This document shows positions 1-8,475 of a stretch of 18,871 bases of DNA, one piece after another. Where the stretch lies: positions 1-18,871 of the forward strand of contig JAEZPX010000235.1 of the NCBI GenBank assembly GCA_023413275.1, written 5' to 3'. Source of the DNA: Bacillota bacterium. Lineage in GTDB: Bacteria > Bacillota > Clostridia > Lachnospirales > Anaerotignaceae. The translations under genes were made by a program, and so were the position numbers. The first letter of the stretch is position 1; each line of letters starts with the position of its first letter. Under the pieces are notes generated by a model that saw nothing but the letters and a program-made list of their open reading frames with translations, was not told the DNA's origin and did no database searches.

Positions 1-62
1 CCGATGTAAATATCTCCGCCTGTTCTTTCTGCAATATCCTTATAAATATCAAATTTCTCCAC
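1..62 (-). CDS. spoIVA: Stage IV sporulation protein A, N-terminal fragment
   Basis: Only the first 20 codons lie in the window; the gene continues off the left edge. The translation, from a GTG start, begins MEKFDIYKDIAERTGGDIYI, which matches the start of Bacillus subtilis SpoIVA as I remember it with only conservative changes. SpoIVA is a cytoplasmic ATPase of the mother cell that assembles into the basal layer of the spore coat on the forespore surface. The start is supported by an AAAGGAGG ribosome site on the minus strand at 71-78, eight bases upstream; no ATG lies in frame nearby. Its presence implies an endospore former. The Walker A region expected shortly after is outside the window. 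Confidence 0.88.
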   Translation of the reverse strand, partial: MEKFDIYKDIAERTGGDIYI

Positions 63-86
63 AACAATTTCCTCCTTTGATTTCTA

Positions 87-114
87 ACTGTATCCATACA
101 ATATATTTTTATGT
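87..114 (-). promoter_or_regulatory. Candidate sigma-E promoter of spoIVA
   Basis: On the minus strand GATACAGT (87-94) matches the sigma-E -10 consensus CATACANT at every fixed position except the first, and ACATAAA (108-114) is a partial -35 match, with a 13-bp spacer. SpoIVA is a known sigma-E mother-cell gene in Bacillus, which makes this reading plausible. The region is AT-rich, so the -35 call is weak. Confidence 0.4.
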
Positions 115-204
115 TTAAAATACAGGAATAGAACAAAGTAGGACTTGTTTTAATTTATTTCTCTTTTATGTGTCTAATTAGTCATCAAATGGATTACTTG
201 TGCA

Positions 205-386
205 TTAAGTAATTTCAATTATTTCAATATATCGTTCATCAAAATCAGAAAAATAATCAGCATATTCACACTCTTCATTCAGTTTATAAAGCAGGCAATA
301 TGGCCCTTGCCATCAGCATAGGCGCTCTCACTTTCATATACAGCTAAATAACTATCCTCATCAAAGTCAACCTCAGAAAAACAACC
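205..386 (-). pseudogene. Frameshifted remnant of a small acidic protein gene
   Basis: Minus-strand sequence after the YczE-like stop codon reads as coding but broken. Codons from 386 give ...EVDFDEDSYLAVYESESA... and end at a TGA at 279-281. A second frame then continues ...LYKLNEECEYADYFSDF... to a TAA at 205-207. The switch falls near the GGGCC at about 311-315, where one added base would join the two halves into about 60 residues rich in Asp, Glu and Tyr. No ATG, GTG or TTG start with a ribosome site precedes the first half; it simply runs in frame on from the upstream gene's TAA. I do not recognise the family. It may be a decayed gene end or a sequencing error. Confidence 0.4.
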
Positions 387-1073
387 TTATCTGAATTCTG
401 CTGAAGCCACTTTTTTATCTTCTATTACATTTCCCGACAGGAGGTTCTCAACAAAAAGCAACTTTCTTTTCAAGAATCGCGCTATCATTCCTACAAACAG
501 TGCAGCAACAATTGTTCCTTCACGCACACCTGCGAGTTTATGGAAAATAAGCAGTCCTATTACACCAGCTATAATTGTTATCGATGAATCAAATATAACC
601 TTCGTCTTACCAAAATCTTTATGAAATGTAACCGATACTGCTTTCACAAATGCTTCTCCTGGCAGCATTACAACATCTGCCGTCATCTCCATGTAAACAC
701 CTACTCCTAATATTATACAGCCAACAATCAGAGAGAGAACTTTCATGTAATACTTATCTGGTTCCATAAAAGACAATACTTTCATAGTGAGATCAATAAA
801 CCATGAAAAAGCCAAAGACACCGGTATTTGCAATAAATATTGTCTTGAAAAATTCTTTCTCAGTAACATGATTTGAATTATAATTAGAAGAATACTCATA
901 TAAAGAGTAAACATACCAAGTGTGGGTTTAAATGCTAAACTGAATGTATATGGGATACTGGAAATTGGTGATGTGCCAAGATTTGCTTTTGTAATAAAAC
1001 TTACACCAAATGAATTTAATAATAACCCTATGCTAAATAAAATGTATCGTTTTAATCTCTCTTTTTTACTCAT
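387..1073 (-). CDS. YczE/YitT-like integral membrane protein
   Basis: This 228-residue, very hydrophobic protein has about five predicted membrane spans and resembles the YczE/YyaS/YitT group of uncharacterised bacterial membrane proteins. The N-terminal stretch with SFGVSFITKANLGTSPISSI is typical: a first helix followed by a Gly-Thr-Ser-Pro turn. The conserved VMLPGEAFVKA segment sits at about residues 134-145. The tail after about residue 200 is basic and probably cytoplasmic. Function in the family is unknown; some members are thought to be transporters. Its ATG overlaps the upstream marR stop codon in an ATGA (1070-1073), so the two are probably translationally coupled and the MarR protein is the likely regulator. 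The family call is from memory of the motif pattern. Confidence 0.75.
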   Translation of the reverse strand: MSKKERLKRYILFSIGLLLNSFGVSFITKANLGTSPISSIPYTFSLAFKPTLGMFTLYMSILLIIIQIMLLRKNFSRQYLLQIPVSLAFSWFIDLTMKVLSFMEPDKYYMKVLSLIVGCIILGVGVYMEMTADVVMLPGEAFVKAVSVTFHKDFGKTKVIFDSSITIIAGVIGLLIFHKLAGVREGTIVAALFVGMIARFLKRKLLFVENLLSGNVIEDKKVASAEFR

Positions 1074-1501
1074 TGTAGTCTCTCCATATCAATCATATTA
1101 CTGCATATTTTATAAAAAATATTCATAAACTTTTCCCTCTCATTTTTTTCAATCCCATGAAACACTTCTGTTTCTATGGCAAGAAAGGTCTCTGCTACCT
1201 TTTCCGCCCTTTCCTTTCCCATATCTGTCAAATATACATAGCTTGAGCGCTGATTACCGTTTAACGTACGCCGCTCTACTAACCCCTTTTCTTCCATAAT
1301 TTTTATTATTCCTGTTAGTGTAGCTGGGTCTATTTGACATCCAAAAGCGATATCCTTTTGTATACTTCCATCATGCATACTAAGGTAATCTAATACTTTG
1401 GGCTGTCCAGATGTTAAACCTGTTTCAACTAACCCGTAAAATACTTTTTTCTGAAATAATGCCTGATTAATCATAAGCAAATAATGAAAACTCTGATTCA
1501 T
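1070..1501 (-). CDS. MarR-family transcriptional regulator
   Basis: The product is a 143-residue winged-helix regulator. Helices at about 1-30 lead into the DNA-binding part with GQPKVLDYLSMHDGS, then the recognition helix and wing in IDPATLTGIIKIMEEKGLVE and RRTLNGNQRSSYVYLTDMG, followed by a C-terminal dimerisation helix. This is the normal MarR length. I chose the ATG at 1501 because GGAGG lies seven bases upstream; the reading frame is open further upstream but those ATGs lack a ribosome site and lie within the leader repeats. It overlaps the YczE-like gene by four bases, so it is the first gene of a two-gene operon. Three 15-bp-period repeats at the start of its transcript are candidate self-repression sites. 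The ligand is unknown. Confidence 0.88.
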   Translation of the reverse strand: MNQSFHYLLMINQALFQKKVFYGLVETGLTSGQPKVLDYLSMHDGSIQKDIAFGCQIDPATLTGIIKIMEEKGLVERRTLNGNQRSSYVYLTDMGKERAEKVAETFLAIETEVFHGIEKNEREKFMNIFYKICSNMIDMERLQ

Positions 1502-1515
1502 ATTTCCTCCAATTG

Positions 1516-1555
1516 TTTGTGTCATAATTATTTGTATCCTCATTGTTTGTATCCT
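1516..1555 (-). repeat. Three 15-bp-period direct repeats in the marR leader
   Basis: On the plus strand TTTGTATCCT occurs at 1531-1540 and 1546-1555, and a third copy, TTTGTGTCAT (8 of 10 bases), at 1516-1525. The period is exactly 15 bp and the linkers (AATTA, CATTG) are also alike. The array begins at the predicted transcription start, about 1556, and ends before the ribosome site. Position and spacing fit an operator for the encoded MarR protein or another repressor; that role is inferred. Confidence 0.6.
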
Positions 1556-1562
1556 AATTTTA

Positions 1563-1591
1563 ATTGTAAAATAAATTACCTTAAATGTCAA
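1563..1591 (-). promoter_or_regulatory. Sigma-A promoter of the marR-yczE-like operon
   Basis: The minus strand has TTGACA (1586-1591), a 17-bp spacer and TACAAT (1563-1568), a near-consensus housekeeping promoter. Transcription should start near 1556, giving a leader of about 55 bases that contains the three direct repeats. Confidence 0.8.
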
Positions 1592-1816
1592 TTCCTAACC
1601 ACAGTAACACAGAATCAGTATGCAAAATTTCCTTTATTAATTCATTTTCAGCTATGATTTACACAAAATCCGAATACTTGTGATACCAGTAACAAACTTC
1701 AATAAATCTTTGCTATCTCTTCATCTTGAGGTAAAGAAAAGAACCTTCATAAAGATTTAGCATCTTTTTATTAGTCTAATTACAGTCATAGGATCCCTTT
1801 CACTCAAATAGATAAA
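1592..1816. other. Intergenic stretch without a supported gene
   Basis: This gap lies between the marR promoter and the terminator of the siderophore operon. On the minus strand, fragments at about 1665-1760 read like coding sequence (such as LPQDEEIAKIY in one frame) but are cut by stops within 10-20 codons and lack a start. I see no RNA gene or repeat family here; it may hold decayed coding sequence. Confidence 0.4.
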
Positions 1817-1852
1817 GCAGAAAGAAATACAAATTATCTGTATTCTTTCTGC
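1817..1852 (-). terminator. Hairpin terminator of the siderophore-uptake operon
   Basis: GCAGAAAGAAATACA (1817-1831) pairs with TGTATTCTTTCTGC (1839-1852) with one bulged A and a seven-base loop. It sits about 60 bp past the last gene of the minus-strand operon. The tail read on the minus strand is T-rich but not a pure T run, so termination strength is uncertain; it could work in both directions. Confidence 0.65.
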
Positions 1853-1911
1853 CTATTTTATGCTTTACTACATTTCAAAGGTGTAGCAAAATTCAAGTTT
1901 CAGAGAATTCC

Positions 1912-2880
1912 TTACACCCCATTTTTTTCAACCAAATCGAGAAGCTCTTCTGTAACCAAGTCCAATTGAGCAGACCAAGAATAAACATCATTCAAATACA
2001 TGAATGGTTCGGAAAGCACAATTATATTTCCCTTCTGTACCGCAGGAAGGGCCCTCCATACAGGATTATTTTCAATTAGCTGATAATTATCCGACTCCGC
2101 CACGAGTATATAATCCCCCATATATTCGGGCACAGTCTCAAAAGAAAGAGTCGCGCCCCAATCCACACCAGCCTTTACCTCTCTTAACGCTGCTTCTGTC
2201 TGGGGCAATTCCAACGCACCAAATAAAATCTGTCCACCTAGGTTATTGCTCCAGCGAACACCAATTTCATTTTCCCCCTGTACTCTGATGACACTGAAAG
2301 TTTTCTCATATAATCCCGTATCTTTTAATTTTGCTTTTGCATCCTGCACCTTTGCATTATATGTATCTAGCACTGTCTTTCCTTTCACCCTGCCCAAACC
2401 TAAAGCATCCGCTAAAAAAGAAAGCATTTCTTCGGTTTCCATCTCGTAAATCGGTACATAAACCGTTGGTGCAATTTTAGAAAACTGCTCATAATTGTCT
2501 TTATACAGAGTTACAATCAAATCGGGATTTTCAGCCATAAGGTATTCAGGCTCCCATTTTTCCAAAACTTTAATATCCTGTATCAAATCTTTATATGCCA
2601 CATCTGTAGCAGCATAATCCTCAATTGCAACAGGGGTCACGCCCAGGGCTAAAACATTCCCCAGCAGACGACAATCCGTAATTACCCGTTGAGGATGAAC
2701 AGGAATCTCAACATTCCCATTTATAGTTGTAAACATTCTTGTTTCTCCGGTTTGCACACCTTCTGCACTATTTTTATTTTCTTGCACACTTTTTCCAGTG
2801 CTGCCGCCACAGCCTGAAAGCAGAAGAGTCAGTGCAAAGGATGTGGCTAGAATTTTCTTTATAATCTGTTTTTTAAACAT
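1912..2880 (-). CDS. Siderophore-binding lipoprotein, FepB/FhuD-like (third receptor)
   Basis: This 322-residue substrate-binding protein would be anchored outside the membrane and pass an iron-siderophore to the FecCD-type permease. It has a lipoprotein signal with lipobox LSGC (Cys24), then a Ser/Asn-rich linker and the two-lobed periplasmic-binding fold with the usual entry motif NGNVEIPVHPQRVI and a later NPDLIVTLYKDNYEQFSKIAPTV-type segment. The start at 2880 is favoured by GGAGG eight bases upstream. The open frame extends to 2961 but that would overlap the exporter gene and put 27 extra residues before the signal peptide. It is the last gene of the operon, 40 bp after the exporter, away from the other two receptor genes. 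It is about as divergent from each of them as they are from each other. The ligand is unknown. Confidence 0.88.
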   Translation of the reverse strand: MFKKQIIKKILATSFALTLLLSGCGGSTGKSVQENKNSAEGVQTGETRMFTTINGNVEIPVHPQRVITDCRLLGNVLALGVTPVAIEDYAATDVAYKDLIQDIKVLEKWEPEYLMAENPDLIVTLYKDNYEQFSKIAPTVYVPIYEMETEEMLSFLADALGLGRVKGKTVLDTYNAKVQDAKAKLKDTGLYEKTFSVIRVQGENEIGVRWSNNLGGQILFGALELPQTEAALREVKAGVDWGATLSFETVPEYMGDYILVAESDNYQLIENNPVWRALPAVQKGNIIVLSEPFMYLNDVYSWSAQLDLVTEELLDLVEKNGV

Positions 2881-2920
2881 TATGGGTTCCTCCCATTCTT
2901 TTTTTATCATACGCTTCATG

Positions 2921-4645
2921 CTATATGGTATGGGCACCGTGTAGTCTTGCAAAAATTCCATCTTTTTTTATTAATTCTGCGTGGGTACCCATTTCCGCAA
3001 TACCTGTGCCATCCAGCACCACAATTAGATCAGCATCCCGTGTTGTGGAAAGCCTATGGGCAATCATAATGGTAGTACGTGTTTTAGAAATTTCGTTTAA
3101 CGCCGCCTGAATTTCCATTTCCGTTTTTGTATCCAAGGCTGAGGTCGCTTCATCCAATATCAAGATTGGTGAATCTCTTAAAATTGCACGGGCAATTGCA
3201 ATTCGTTGCCTTTGTCCACCAGAGAGTAAAATACCTCTTTCTCCAATGGTTGTTTCGTAACCGTTTTCCATTTTTTGAATAAAATCATGGGCATTGGCAG
3301 CTTTTGCAGCAGCAAGCACATCCTCTTTTGTGGCATCCTTCCAACCATAGGCTATATTCTCATATACCGTACCATTAAAAAGAAAGGTATCCTGCAAAAC
3401 CATAGAAATATTATTGCGCAAACTGGAAAGGGTTACATCCCGAATATCAATACCATCGATATAAACACCCCCATATTGTGGGTCATAAAAGCGATTGATT
3501 AGGTTTGCAATGGTACTCTTGCCCACACCCGTGGTTCCAACCAATGCCACTGTCTTTCCCTTTTGAATTTTCAAGTTAATATTCTCCATTACAGGAGTAT
3601 CTTCAAGGTAAGAAAATGTAAGGTCTTTTAGTTCGATTTCACCCTCCACCCGATTCAGTACGATTGCATTTTCTTTCTCTTTCACCTCAGAAATTTCATC
3701 AAATACATCAAATACACGCTTGCATCCTGCACCTGCCTCACCTGCTCGTTCCACAAGGGACGAGAAGTTTTTCACTGGTCCGTAAAACATGGATAAATAC
3801 ATGACAAAGCCAACAATATCTGCAATATTCACTTCTCCCGTTCCCACTAAATATCCACCGTAAATCACCACAATAACCGTGCCAAGGGCAGTCACGAAGG
3901 CAAGCAAGGGATATGTTGTTTCAAAAAAGAAACTGGCACGAAGATAAGCCAAACTATGAAGAAGGGCAAGGTGGGCAATACTTTTTTCCTCACGCCCTTG
4001 CTGATTAAAAATCTGTATTTCTTTAATTCCTGAAAGATTATCCTGCACCTTACCTGCAAGCTCTCCTCTCACACGGGAGTTTTCCTTCCATGTGGGAGAA
4101 ACATGATGCCCCTGCCAAATGGTTATGCCAAATAAAAAAGGAATGGTAACCAAGCTCATAAAAGCCAGTTTTGCATTAATTGTAAACAGCAGTATACCAA
4201 CCCCGATAAAAGTAAGAATGTTAACAATAAAATCAGGAATCACATGTGCCAAAAGCACCTCTGCATCTAGTGTATCATTCACCACACGGCTGGTAAGGTC
4301 GCCCGTTCTGCTTTTGTGAAAGTAACTTAAACTCATATGCTGTAGCTTACCATAAAGCAGCTTTCGTAAATCGGCTACATAATGCAGTGCCGCATAGTGA
4401 TTCATATAGCCTGCTGCCGATGCACCCGCCGCCTGCAGCGTTGCTGTCCCCAGCAGAAGCAGACCGATGCGTAAGGCTTCTGTGCCAAAATCTCTCCTTC
4501 CCTCTGTGGCAATAGAGGTTAACTCTCTTAAAGCCCAAGGGGTATAAAATCCGGCAACTGTAGATACAACAAGGGCAAAAAGAGCAAATACCAGATAAAT
4601 CTGATATTTTTTTGCCTCGCAGAATATCCGCAGTGCAATGTTCAT
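2921..4645 (-). CDS. ABC transporter, exporter fold (fused membrane domain and ATPase)
   Basis: The product has 574 residues: a six-helix membrane domain at about 1-310 and a nucleotide-binding domain at about 335-574. Visible ATPase motifs are Walker A GTTGVGKST (370-378), Q-loop LQDTFLF, signature LSGGQ (474-478), Walker B ILILDE (494-499) and switch His530 in IAHRLST. As a single half-transporter it probably works as a homodimer. The ATG at 4645 overlaps the ATPase gene's stop in an ATGA, so it is coupled to the FepC-like gene. Exporter-fold transporters in siderophore loci include YbtPQ and IrtAB, which take up or process metal-siderophores, and true exporters that recycle siderophores. 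Which of these applies cannot be told from sequence alone. No extra FAD-binding domain of the IrtA type is present. Confidence 0.88.
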   Translation of the reverse strand: MNIALRIFCEAKKYQIYLVFALFALVVSTVAGFYTPWALRELTSIATEGRRDFGTEALRIGLLLLGTATLQAAGASAAGYMNHYAALHYVADLRKLLYGKLQHMSLSYFHKSRTGDLTSRVVNDTLDAEVLLAHVIPDFIVNILTFIGVGILLFTINAKLAFMSLVTIPFLFGITIWQGHHVSPTWKENSRVRGELAGKVQDNLSGIKEIQIFNQQGREEKSIAHLALLHSLAYLRASFFFETTYPLLAFVTALGTVIVVIYGGYLVGTGEVNIADIVGFVMYLSMFYGPVKNFSSLVERAGEAGAGCKRVFDVFDEISEVKEKENAIVLNRVEGEIELKDLTFSYLEDTPVMENINLKIQKGKTVALVGTTGVGKSTIANLINRFYDPQYGGVYIDGIDIRDVTLSSLRNNISMVLQDTFLFNGTVYENIAYGWKDATKEDVLAAAKAANAHDFIQKMENGYETTIGERGILLSGGQRQRIAIARAILRDSPILILDEATSALDTKTEMEIQAALNEISKTRTTIMIAHRLSTTRDADLIVVLDGTGIAEMGTHAELIKKDGIFARLHGAHTI

Positions 4646-5463
4646 ACAGAACCCCCCTCCCTCTTTCGTAAACTCTGCTGATGCAATAATGAATACGTTA
4701 AACAAACCGGCCTTCCTGTTCTGGGTTCATGCACAACCTCAGCATCAATGGAGAATGTCTCTTTTAAAACCTTGGGTATCATTACCTCTTCAGGTGTCCC
4801 GTGTTGTATGATCTTTCCGCCACGAATGGCAATCATATAATCAGAAAAACGTGCAGCCAGATTTAAATCATGAAGCACCATTGCAATGGTACACCCTTGA
4901 TTGCGATTTAAACTGTATAAAAGCTCTAGCACTTCCAACTGATGTGCCATATCCAAATATGTGGTTGGTTCATCCAGCAAAATCAAATCTGTCTGCTGAG
5001 CAAGGGCCATCGCAATCCAAACTCTTTGCCGCTGTCCACCAGATAAGGTGTTTACCTCCCGATGCTGCAATTCAGAAAGCTTTGTTGCAGAAATTGCCCA
5101 CTCCACAACCTTTTTATCCTCTTTCGTTAATTTGCCAAAGCCATTCTGATGAGGAAATCTGCCATACGCAACCAGTTCTCTTACCGTTAAGCCACCAGGT
5201 GCAGCAGGGGTCTGGGGTAATATGGACATTTTTTTTGCAATCTCCTTTGTAGATAAGGCAGAAATATCTGCCCCATTCAAATAAACCATACCTTTTTTCG
5301 GCTTCAAAATACGTCCAACGGCTTTTAATACCGTTGATTTTCCGCATCCGTTGGGTCCTATGATTGACGTAACTTTATTATGAGGAATGGCCATTTCCAA
5401 ATTTTCTACAATCAGCGCGTTGTCATACGCAATGTCTAAATTTTGTGTCGCTATACTATTCAT
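4642..5463 (-). CDS. Iron-siderophore ABC transporter ATPase (FepC/FhuC type)
   Basis: This 273-residue cytoplasmic ATPase would energise the FecCD permease pair encoded just upstream. Motifs are all intact: Walker A GPNGCGKST (36-44), Q-loop region ILPQTP, signature LSGGQ (140-144), Walker B LILLDEPT (160-167), the D-loop TYLD, and switch His198 in VLHDLNLAARF. The spacing and the VLHDLNLA motif are typical of iron-siderophore and cobalamin importers. It has an AAGGAG ribosome site six bases before the ATG and lies 10 bp after the second permease gene. Its C-terminus is slightly extended and rich in Arg/Lys and overlaps the exporter start by four bases. Confidence 0.92.
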   Translation of the reverse strand: MNSIATQNLDIAYDNALIVENLEMAIPHNKVTSIIGPNGCGKSTVLKAVGRILKPKKGMVYLNGADISALSTKEIAKKMSILPQTPAAPGGLTVRELVAYGRFPHQNGFGKLTKEDKKVVEWAISATKLSELQHREVNTLSGGQRQRVWIAMALAQQTDLILLDEPTTYLDMAHQLEVLELLYSLNRNQGCTIAMVLHDLNLAARFSDYMIAIRGGKIIQHGTPEEVMIPKVLKETFSIDAEVVHEPRTGRPVCLTYSLLHQQSLRKREGGSV

Positions 5464-5473
5464 ATTGTACTCC

Positions 5474-6490
5474 TTAATGATTTGCTTTCGCCAATAGATA
5501 CAAAAAGTATGGGGTACTGAGCACTGTAATCACAATACCCGTAGGCACATCCGTACCTAAGCTAATGGTTCTTGTAATGGTATCCGCCAGCAGTACGATT
5601 ATTGCTCCGCAAAGCCCTGCCGCAGAAAGAAGCAACTTATGGTTGGAACCAATGATTTTTCTTGCCATGTGGGGGGCAATCATTCCCACAAAAAAGAAGT
5701 TTCCGCCCAAAGATACACTTCCCGAGGAAAGCGCCACTGCCGCCACCGTCAACCCAATAAATTCGGGCTTTACCGCAGTGCCTAGCCCTGTGGCTGTTTC
5801 ATTTCCAAGATTCAAAATATTTAAAACATGAGATTTATATAAAACATATGCACATAAAATTGCTGTCCAGGGTACCAAAATGGCTAGATAACGCCAGTCG
5901 TCCCCCCATAAACTGCCTGCGCTCCATCGCTGTATAAATTCCATTTGATTTTGGTCTAACTTTAAAGTAAGCAAAGTGGTTAATGCACCATAGCCGCTTC
6001 CCAGTGCCACACCTGTTAAAATCAATCCCGTGGGTGATATATCTCTGTTCTTTTGATAGGATAAAAGAAAAATTAACCCCGCAGCAGTCATCCCTCCAAC
6101 AAAAGATAGTAAGGGCATTAAAATTGCTGAGGAATTGGGTTTTGCAGCAAAAATCACAACATAGATTAATACAAACAATCCTGAACCCGAGCTTATGCCT
6201 AAGGTACCTGGGCTTGCCATATCATTTCTTAACAGGCTTTGCATGATACAGCCTGAAATCCCCATTCCAATGCCTACAAAAACAGCAAGAATAATGCGAG
6301 GCAAGCGAAATCCCATAACAATCAAATTTTGTTTCGGAGTCCCTTTCCCTAAAATTACACGTATCACCTCGGTAGGAGAAAGGTTCATTTTTCCTGAATT
6401 AATGCTAATAATAGCTACAAGCACCATCAGTATAGCCATAACCAAAAGGATAAGTATGCCGTGCTTCATTGAGAAGTTTTTCTTTTTCAT
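5474..6490 (-). CDS. Iron-siderophore permease, FecCD family (second subunit)
   Basis: This 338-residue inner-membrane permease has about nine to ten predicted spans. Family motifs are clear: FRLPRIILAVFVGIGMGISG near residue 60-80, the LGISSGSGLFV segment, and the C-terminal FVGMIAPHMARKIIGSNHKL loop that docks the ATPase. It ends with the GTDVPTGIVITVLSTPYFLYLL signature of the family. The length is usual. The ATG overlaps the stop of the upstream permease in an ATGA, with an AAAGGAGGGAG ribosome site inside the end of that gene, so the two subunits are likely made together as a heterodimer. Confidence 0.93.
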   Translation of the reverse strand: MKKKNFSMKHGILILLVMAILMVLVAIISINSGKMNLSPTEVIRVILGKGTPKQNLIVMGFRLPRIILAVFVGIGMGISGCIMQSLLRNDMASPGTLGISSGSGLFVLIYVVIFAAKPNSSAILMPLLSFVGGMTAAGLIFLLSYQKNRDISPTGLILTGVALGSGYGALTTLLTLKLDQNQMEFIQRWSAGSLWGDDWRYLAILVPWTAILCAYVLYKSHVLNILNLGNETATGLGTAVKPEFIGLTVAAVALSSGSVSLGGNFFFVGMIAPHMARKIIGSNHKLLLSAAGLCGAIIVLLADTITRTISLGTDVPTGIVITVLSTPYFLYLLAKANH

Positions 6491-7512
6491 TCAAACTCCC
6501 TCCTTTGCTTTCTTGCCAAATAGAGGAAATAAGGAACACCGATCACTGCAAAAATAATACCAATGGGTGTTTCATAAGGTTTGTTAATTAATCTTCCAAC
6601 CAAATCGGCAAAAACCGTAAGCAAGGCACCATAAAGCCCCGATGCTGGAATTATATAACGATAATCTACCCCTACAAGATACCGAACAATGTGTGGTGTA
6701 ATGAAACCAACAAAGCCAACAGGTCCAACAATAATAACAGAAAGTCCTGTAAGCATCAGCACAACAATAGTAGAGATACCCTTTACAAATTTTGTTTTTA
6801 ATCCCAAGCCCGTGGCTACATCCTCTCCTAAACTGAGCACCGTTACCGAGGGGGAAAGCATAACCCCGCCAACCACTCCAAGGCTAAAAATAGGCAATAT
6901 GGTCAGAAGCTCACTCCATTTTGCTCCCGCCGTTCCCCCTGCCGTCCAATAAGCAAGGGCCTGACCCAAATGATATTTGATAGAGATATATTGGCTAAAC
7001 GCACCAAAAAGCATGGAGATTGAAATTCCCGCCAAAACTAGACGTTGAGGTGTCATGCCCCCCTTACCCATAGATGCAATAAAATAAGTCATTGCTGTTG
7101 TGACTGCGGCACCCATACATGCAAACAGCATGGTTTGTCCATATGTACGCACAGGTAAAAAAGCCATGCACAGTGCCATTGCAAACGTTGCCCCCGAACT
7201 GATACCCATTAGGCCTGAGTCAGCCAGTGGATTTCTGGTAGTACCCTGCATAATTGCACCACAAATGGCTAAACTGCAACCAACCATTAAATCTGCCACA
7301 GTTCTGGGAAGGCGCAGTGTCTGAATGATTTGATGCTCTGTAAATTCAGGATTAAACTGAAAAATTGCCTCCCATGCAGTGGCAATTCTCATATCGGCAG
7401 CTCCAAATGTAATGGATAACGCCGATAGAAGCAGTAAAAGTCCAAATCCGAGGGCCATGTAAAAGGCAAAGTTCACGGAGCCTTTCCGCCCCTTTGTTGT
7501 CATATTTTTCAT
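6487..7512 (-). CDS. Iron-siderophore permease, FecCD family (first subunit)
   Basis: This 341-residue permease pairs with the one encoded just downstream. It shows the FecCD signature LRLPRTVADLMVGCSLAICG, then MQGTTRNPLADSGLMGISSG, then GPVGFVGFITPHIVRYLVG (ATPase-docking loop) and YETPIGIIFAVIGVPYFLYL near the end. I place the start at 7512 because AAAGGA lies about nine bases upstream; an earlier in-frame ATG at 7536 has no ribosome site and would add only eight polar residues. It is 31 bp after the receptor gene. Either start leaves the first membrane helix intact. Confidence 0.92.
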   Translation of the reverse strand: MKNMTTKGRKGSVNFAFYMALGFGLLLLLSALSITFGAADMRIATAWEAIFQFNPEFTEHQIIQTLRLPRTVADLMVGCSLAICGAIMQGTTRNPLADSGLMGISSGATFAMALCMAFLPVRTYGQTMLFACMGAAVTTAMTYFIASMGKGGMTPQRLVLAGISISMLFGAFSQYISIKYHLGQALAYWTAGGTAGAKWSELLTILPIFSLGVVGGVMLSPSVTVLSLGEDVATGLGLKTKFVKGISTIVVLMLTGLSVIIVGPVGFVGFITPHIVRYLVGVDYRYIIPASGLYGALLTVFADLVGRLINKPYETPIGIIFAVIGVPYFLYLARKQRREFE

Positions 7513-7543
7513 GGTGTCTTTCCTTTCCGTGGTCATAGAAACA

Positions 7544-8455
7544 TTACTCTTGGATTTTTAGGAAGGCATCCATCAGATAATCCAGCTGTACGTTTGTTGA
7601 GTAAATATCGATATCGTAAAACAGGGTAAAATCTATTGGAATCACATTTCCGGCTTTTACCGCAGATAAGGATTCCCATATCATATTACCTTCCAACTCC
7701 TCTAATCCTTTAGAAATAACAATATAATCACCGATATAATCACCAATGACTTCCATGGAAACATCTCTATATTGTTCCCCCGCTATAATCTCCTTCTCAA
7801 CAATGTCAGGTGCATGAAATCCTAAGTGACTGTATAAGATATCTCCACCTCGGCCCCATTTGTCGCCATAAACCCAAATACCGCCATTTCCATCACTTTC
7901 AATAACGCTGATGGTTTTATTTAGAATATTTTTTTCCATAAAGGTAGCCTTAGCGCTCTTCAATTTCTCGTCAAATTCCTTTAATTTTGCTTCCGCTTCC
8001 TCCTGCTTATTTAATACATCCCCCATAAAACGTACTCGTTCTTCCATTGTTTGCTCTGTAAAAGGTAATAATATTGTGGGTGCTATTTTCGAAGCAATAT
8101 CGTACTGTTCTTGATTCGCCACAATCAACAAATCGGGTTCGTAGGAAATAACCTGCTCCGCATCAAACTTTTCCCAAACAGGTATGCCCTCTACTTCTTT
8201 TTCGTAAGCCGTACCTTTCACATCATAAATTGCCACAGGCTTCACTCCAAGAGCCAAGGCATCCCCCACGCAATAAGTCACAATCACTCTTTGGGGATTG
8301 GCTGGTATCTCCACATCACCATTTACAGTGCTAATCACTCTGGTTTCCACCGATTTCTTCCCCACTGCTTCCGTTGACTGATCGCCACAGCCCGAGGAAA
8401 AAAAGCCGAGGGTAAGTGTCATCAAAATTACTCCTATATTATTAAATTTCAACAT
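7544..8455 (-). CDS. Siderophore-binding lipoprotein, FepB/FhuD-like (second receptor)
   Basis: The product has 303 residues with a lipoprotein signal (Cys23 in SSGC), then the binding-protein fold. The N-lobe entry motif TVNGDVEIPANPQRVIV is followed by a YEPDLLIVANQEQYDIASKI segment, a long linking helix rich in Glu/Lys around residues 150-175, and the C-lobe. It should deliver a ferric siderophore to the permease pair encoded directly downstream. An AAGGAG site lies about eight bases before the ATG. It is 20 bp after the first receptor gene and is a paralogue of it and of the receptor gene at the far end of the operon. Confidence 0.88.
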   Translation of the reverse strand: MLKFNNIGVILMTLTLGFFSSGCGDQSTEAVGKKSVETRVISTVNGDVEIPANPQRVIVTYCVGDALALGVKPVAIYDVKGTAYEKEVEGIPVWEKFDAEQVISYEPDLLIVANQEQYDIASKIAPTILLPFTEQTMEERVRFMGDVLNKQEEAEAKLKEFDEKLKSAKATFMEKNILNKTISVIESDGNGGIWVYGDKWGRGGDILYSHLGFHAPDIVEKEIIAGEQYRDVSMEVIGDYIGDYIVISKGLEELEGNMIWESLSAVKAGNVIPIDFTLFYDIDIYSTNVQLDYLMDAFLKIQE

Positions 8456-8475
8456 GAGAACTTCTCCTTTTTTGA

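Noticed and set aside
1665..1760. Coding-like fragments on the minus strand in the marR/siderophore gap
   Set aside because: All frames are broken by stops within 10-20 codons and have no start; too little to call a pseudogene.
2881..2961. Longer start for the third siderophore receptor at 2961
   Set aside because: It would overlap the exporter gene and place 27 residues before a clear lipoprotein signal; the ATG at 2880 has a well-spaced GGAGG.
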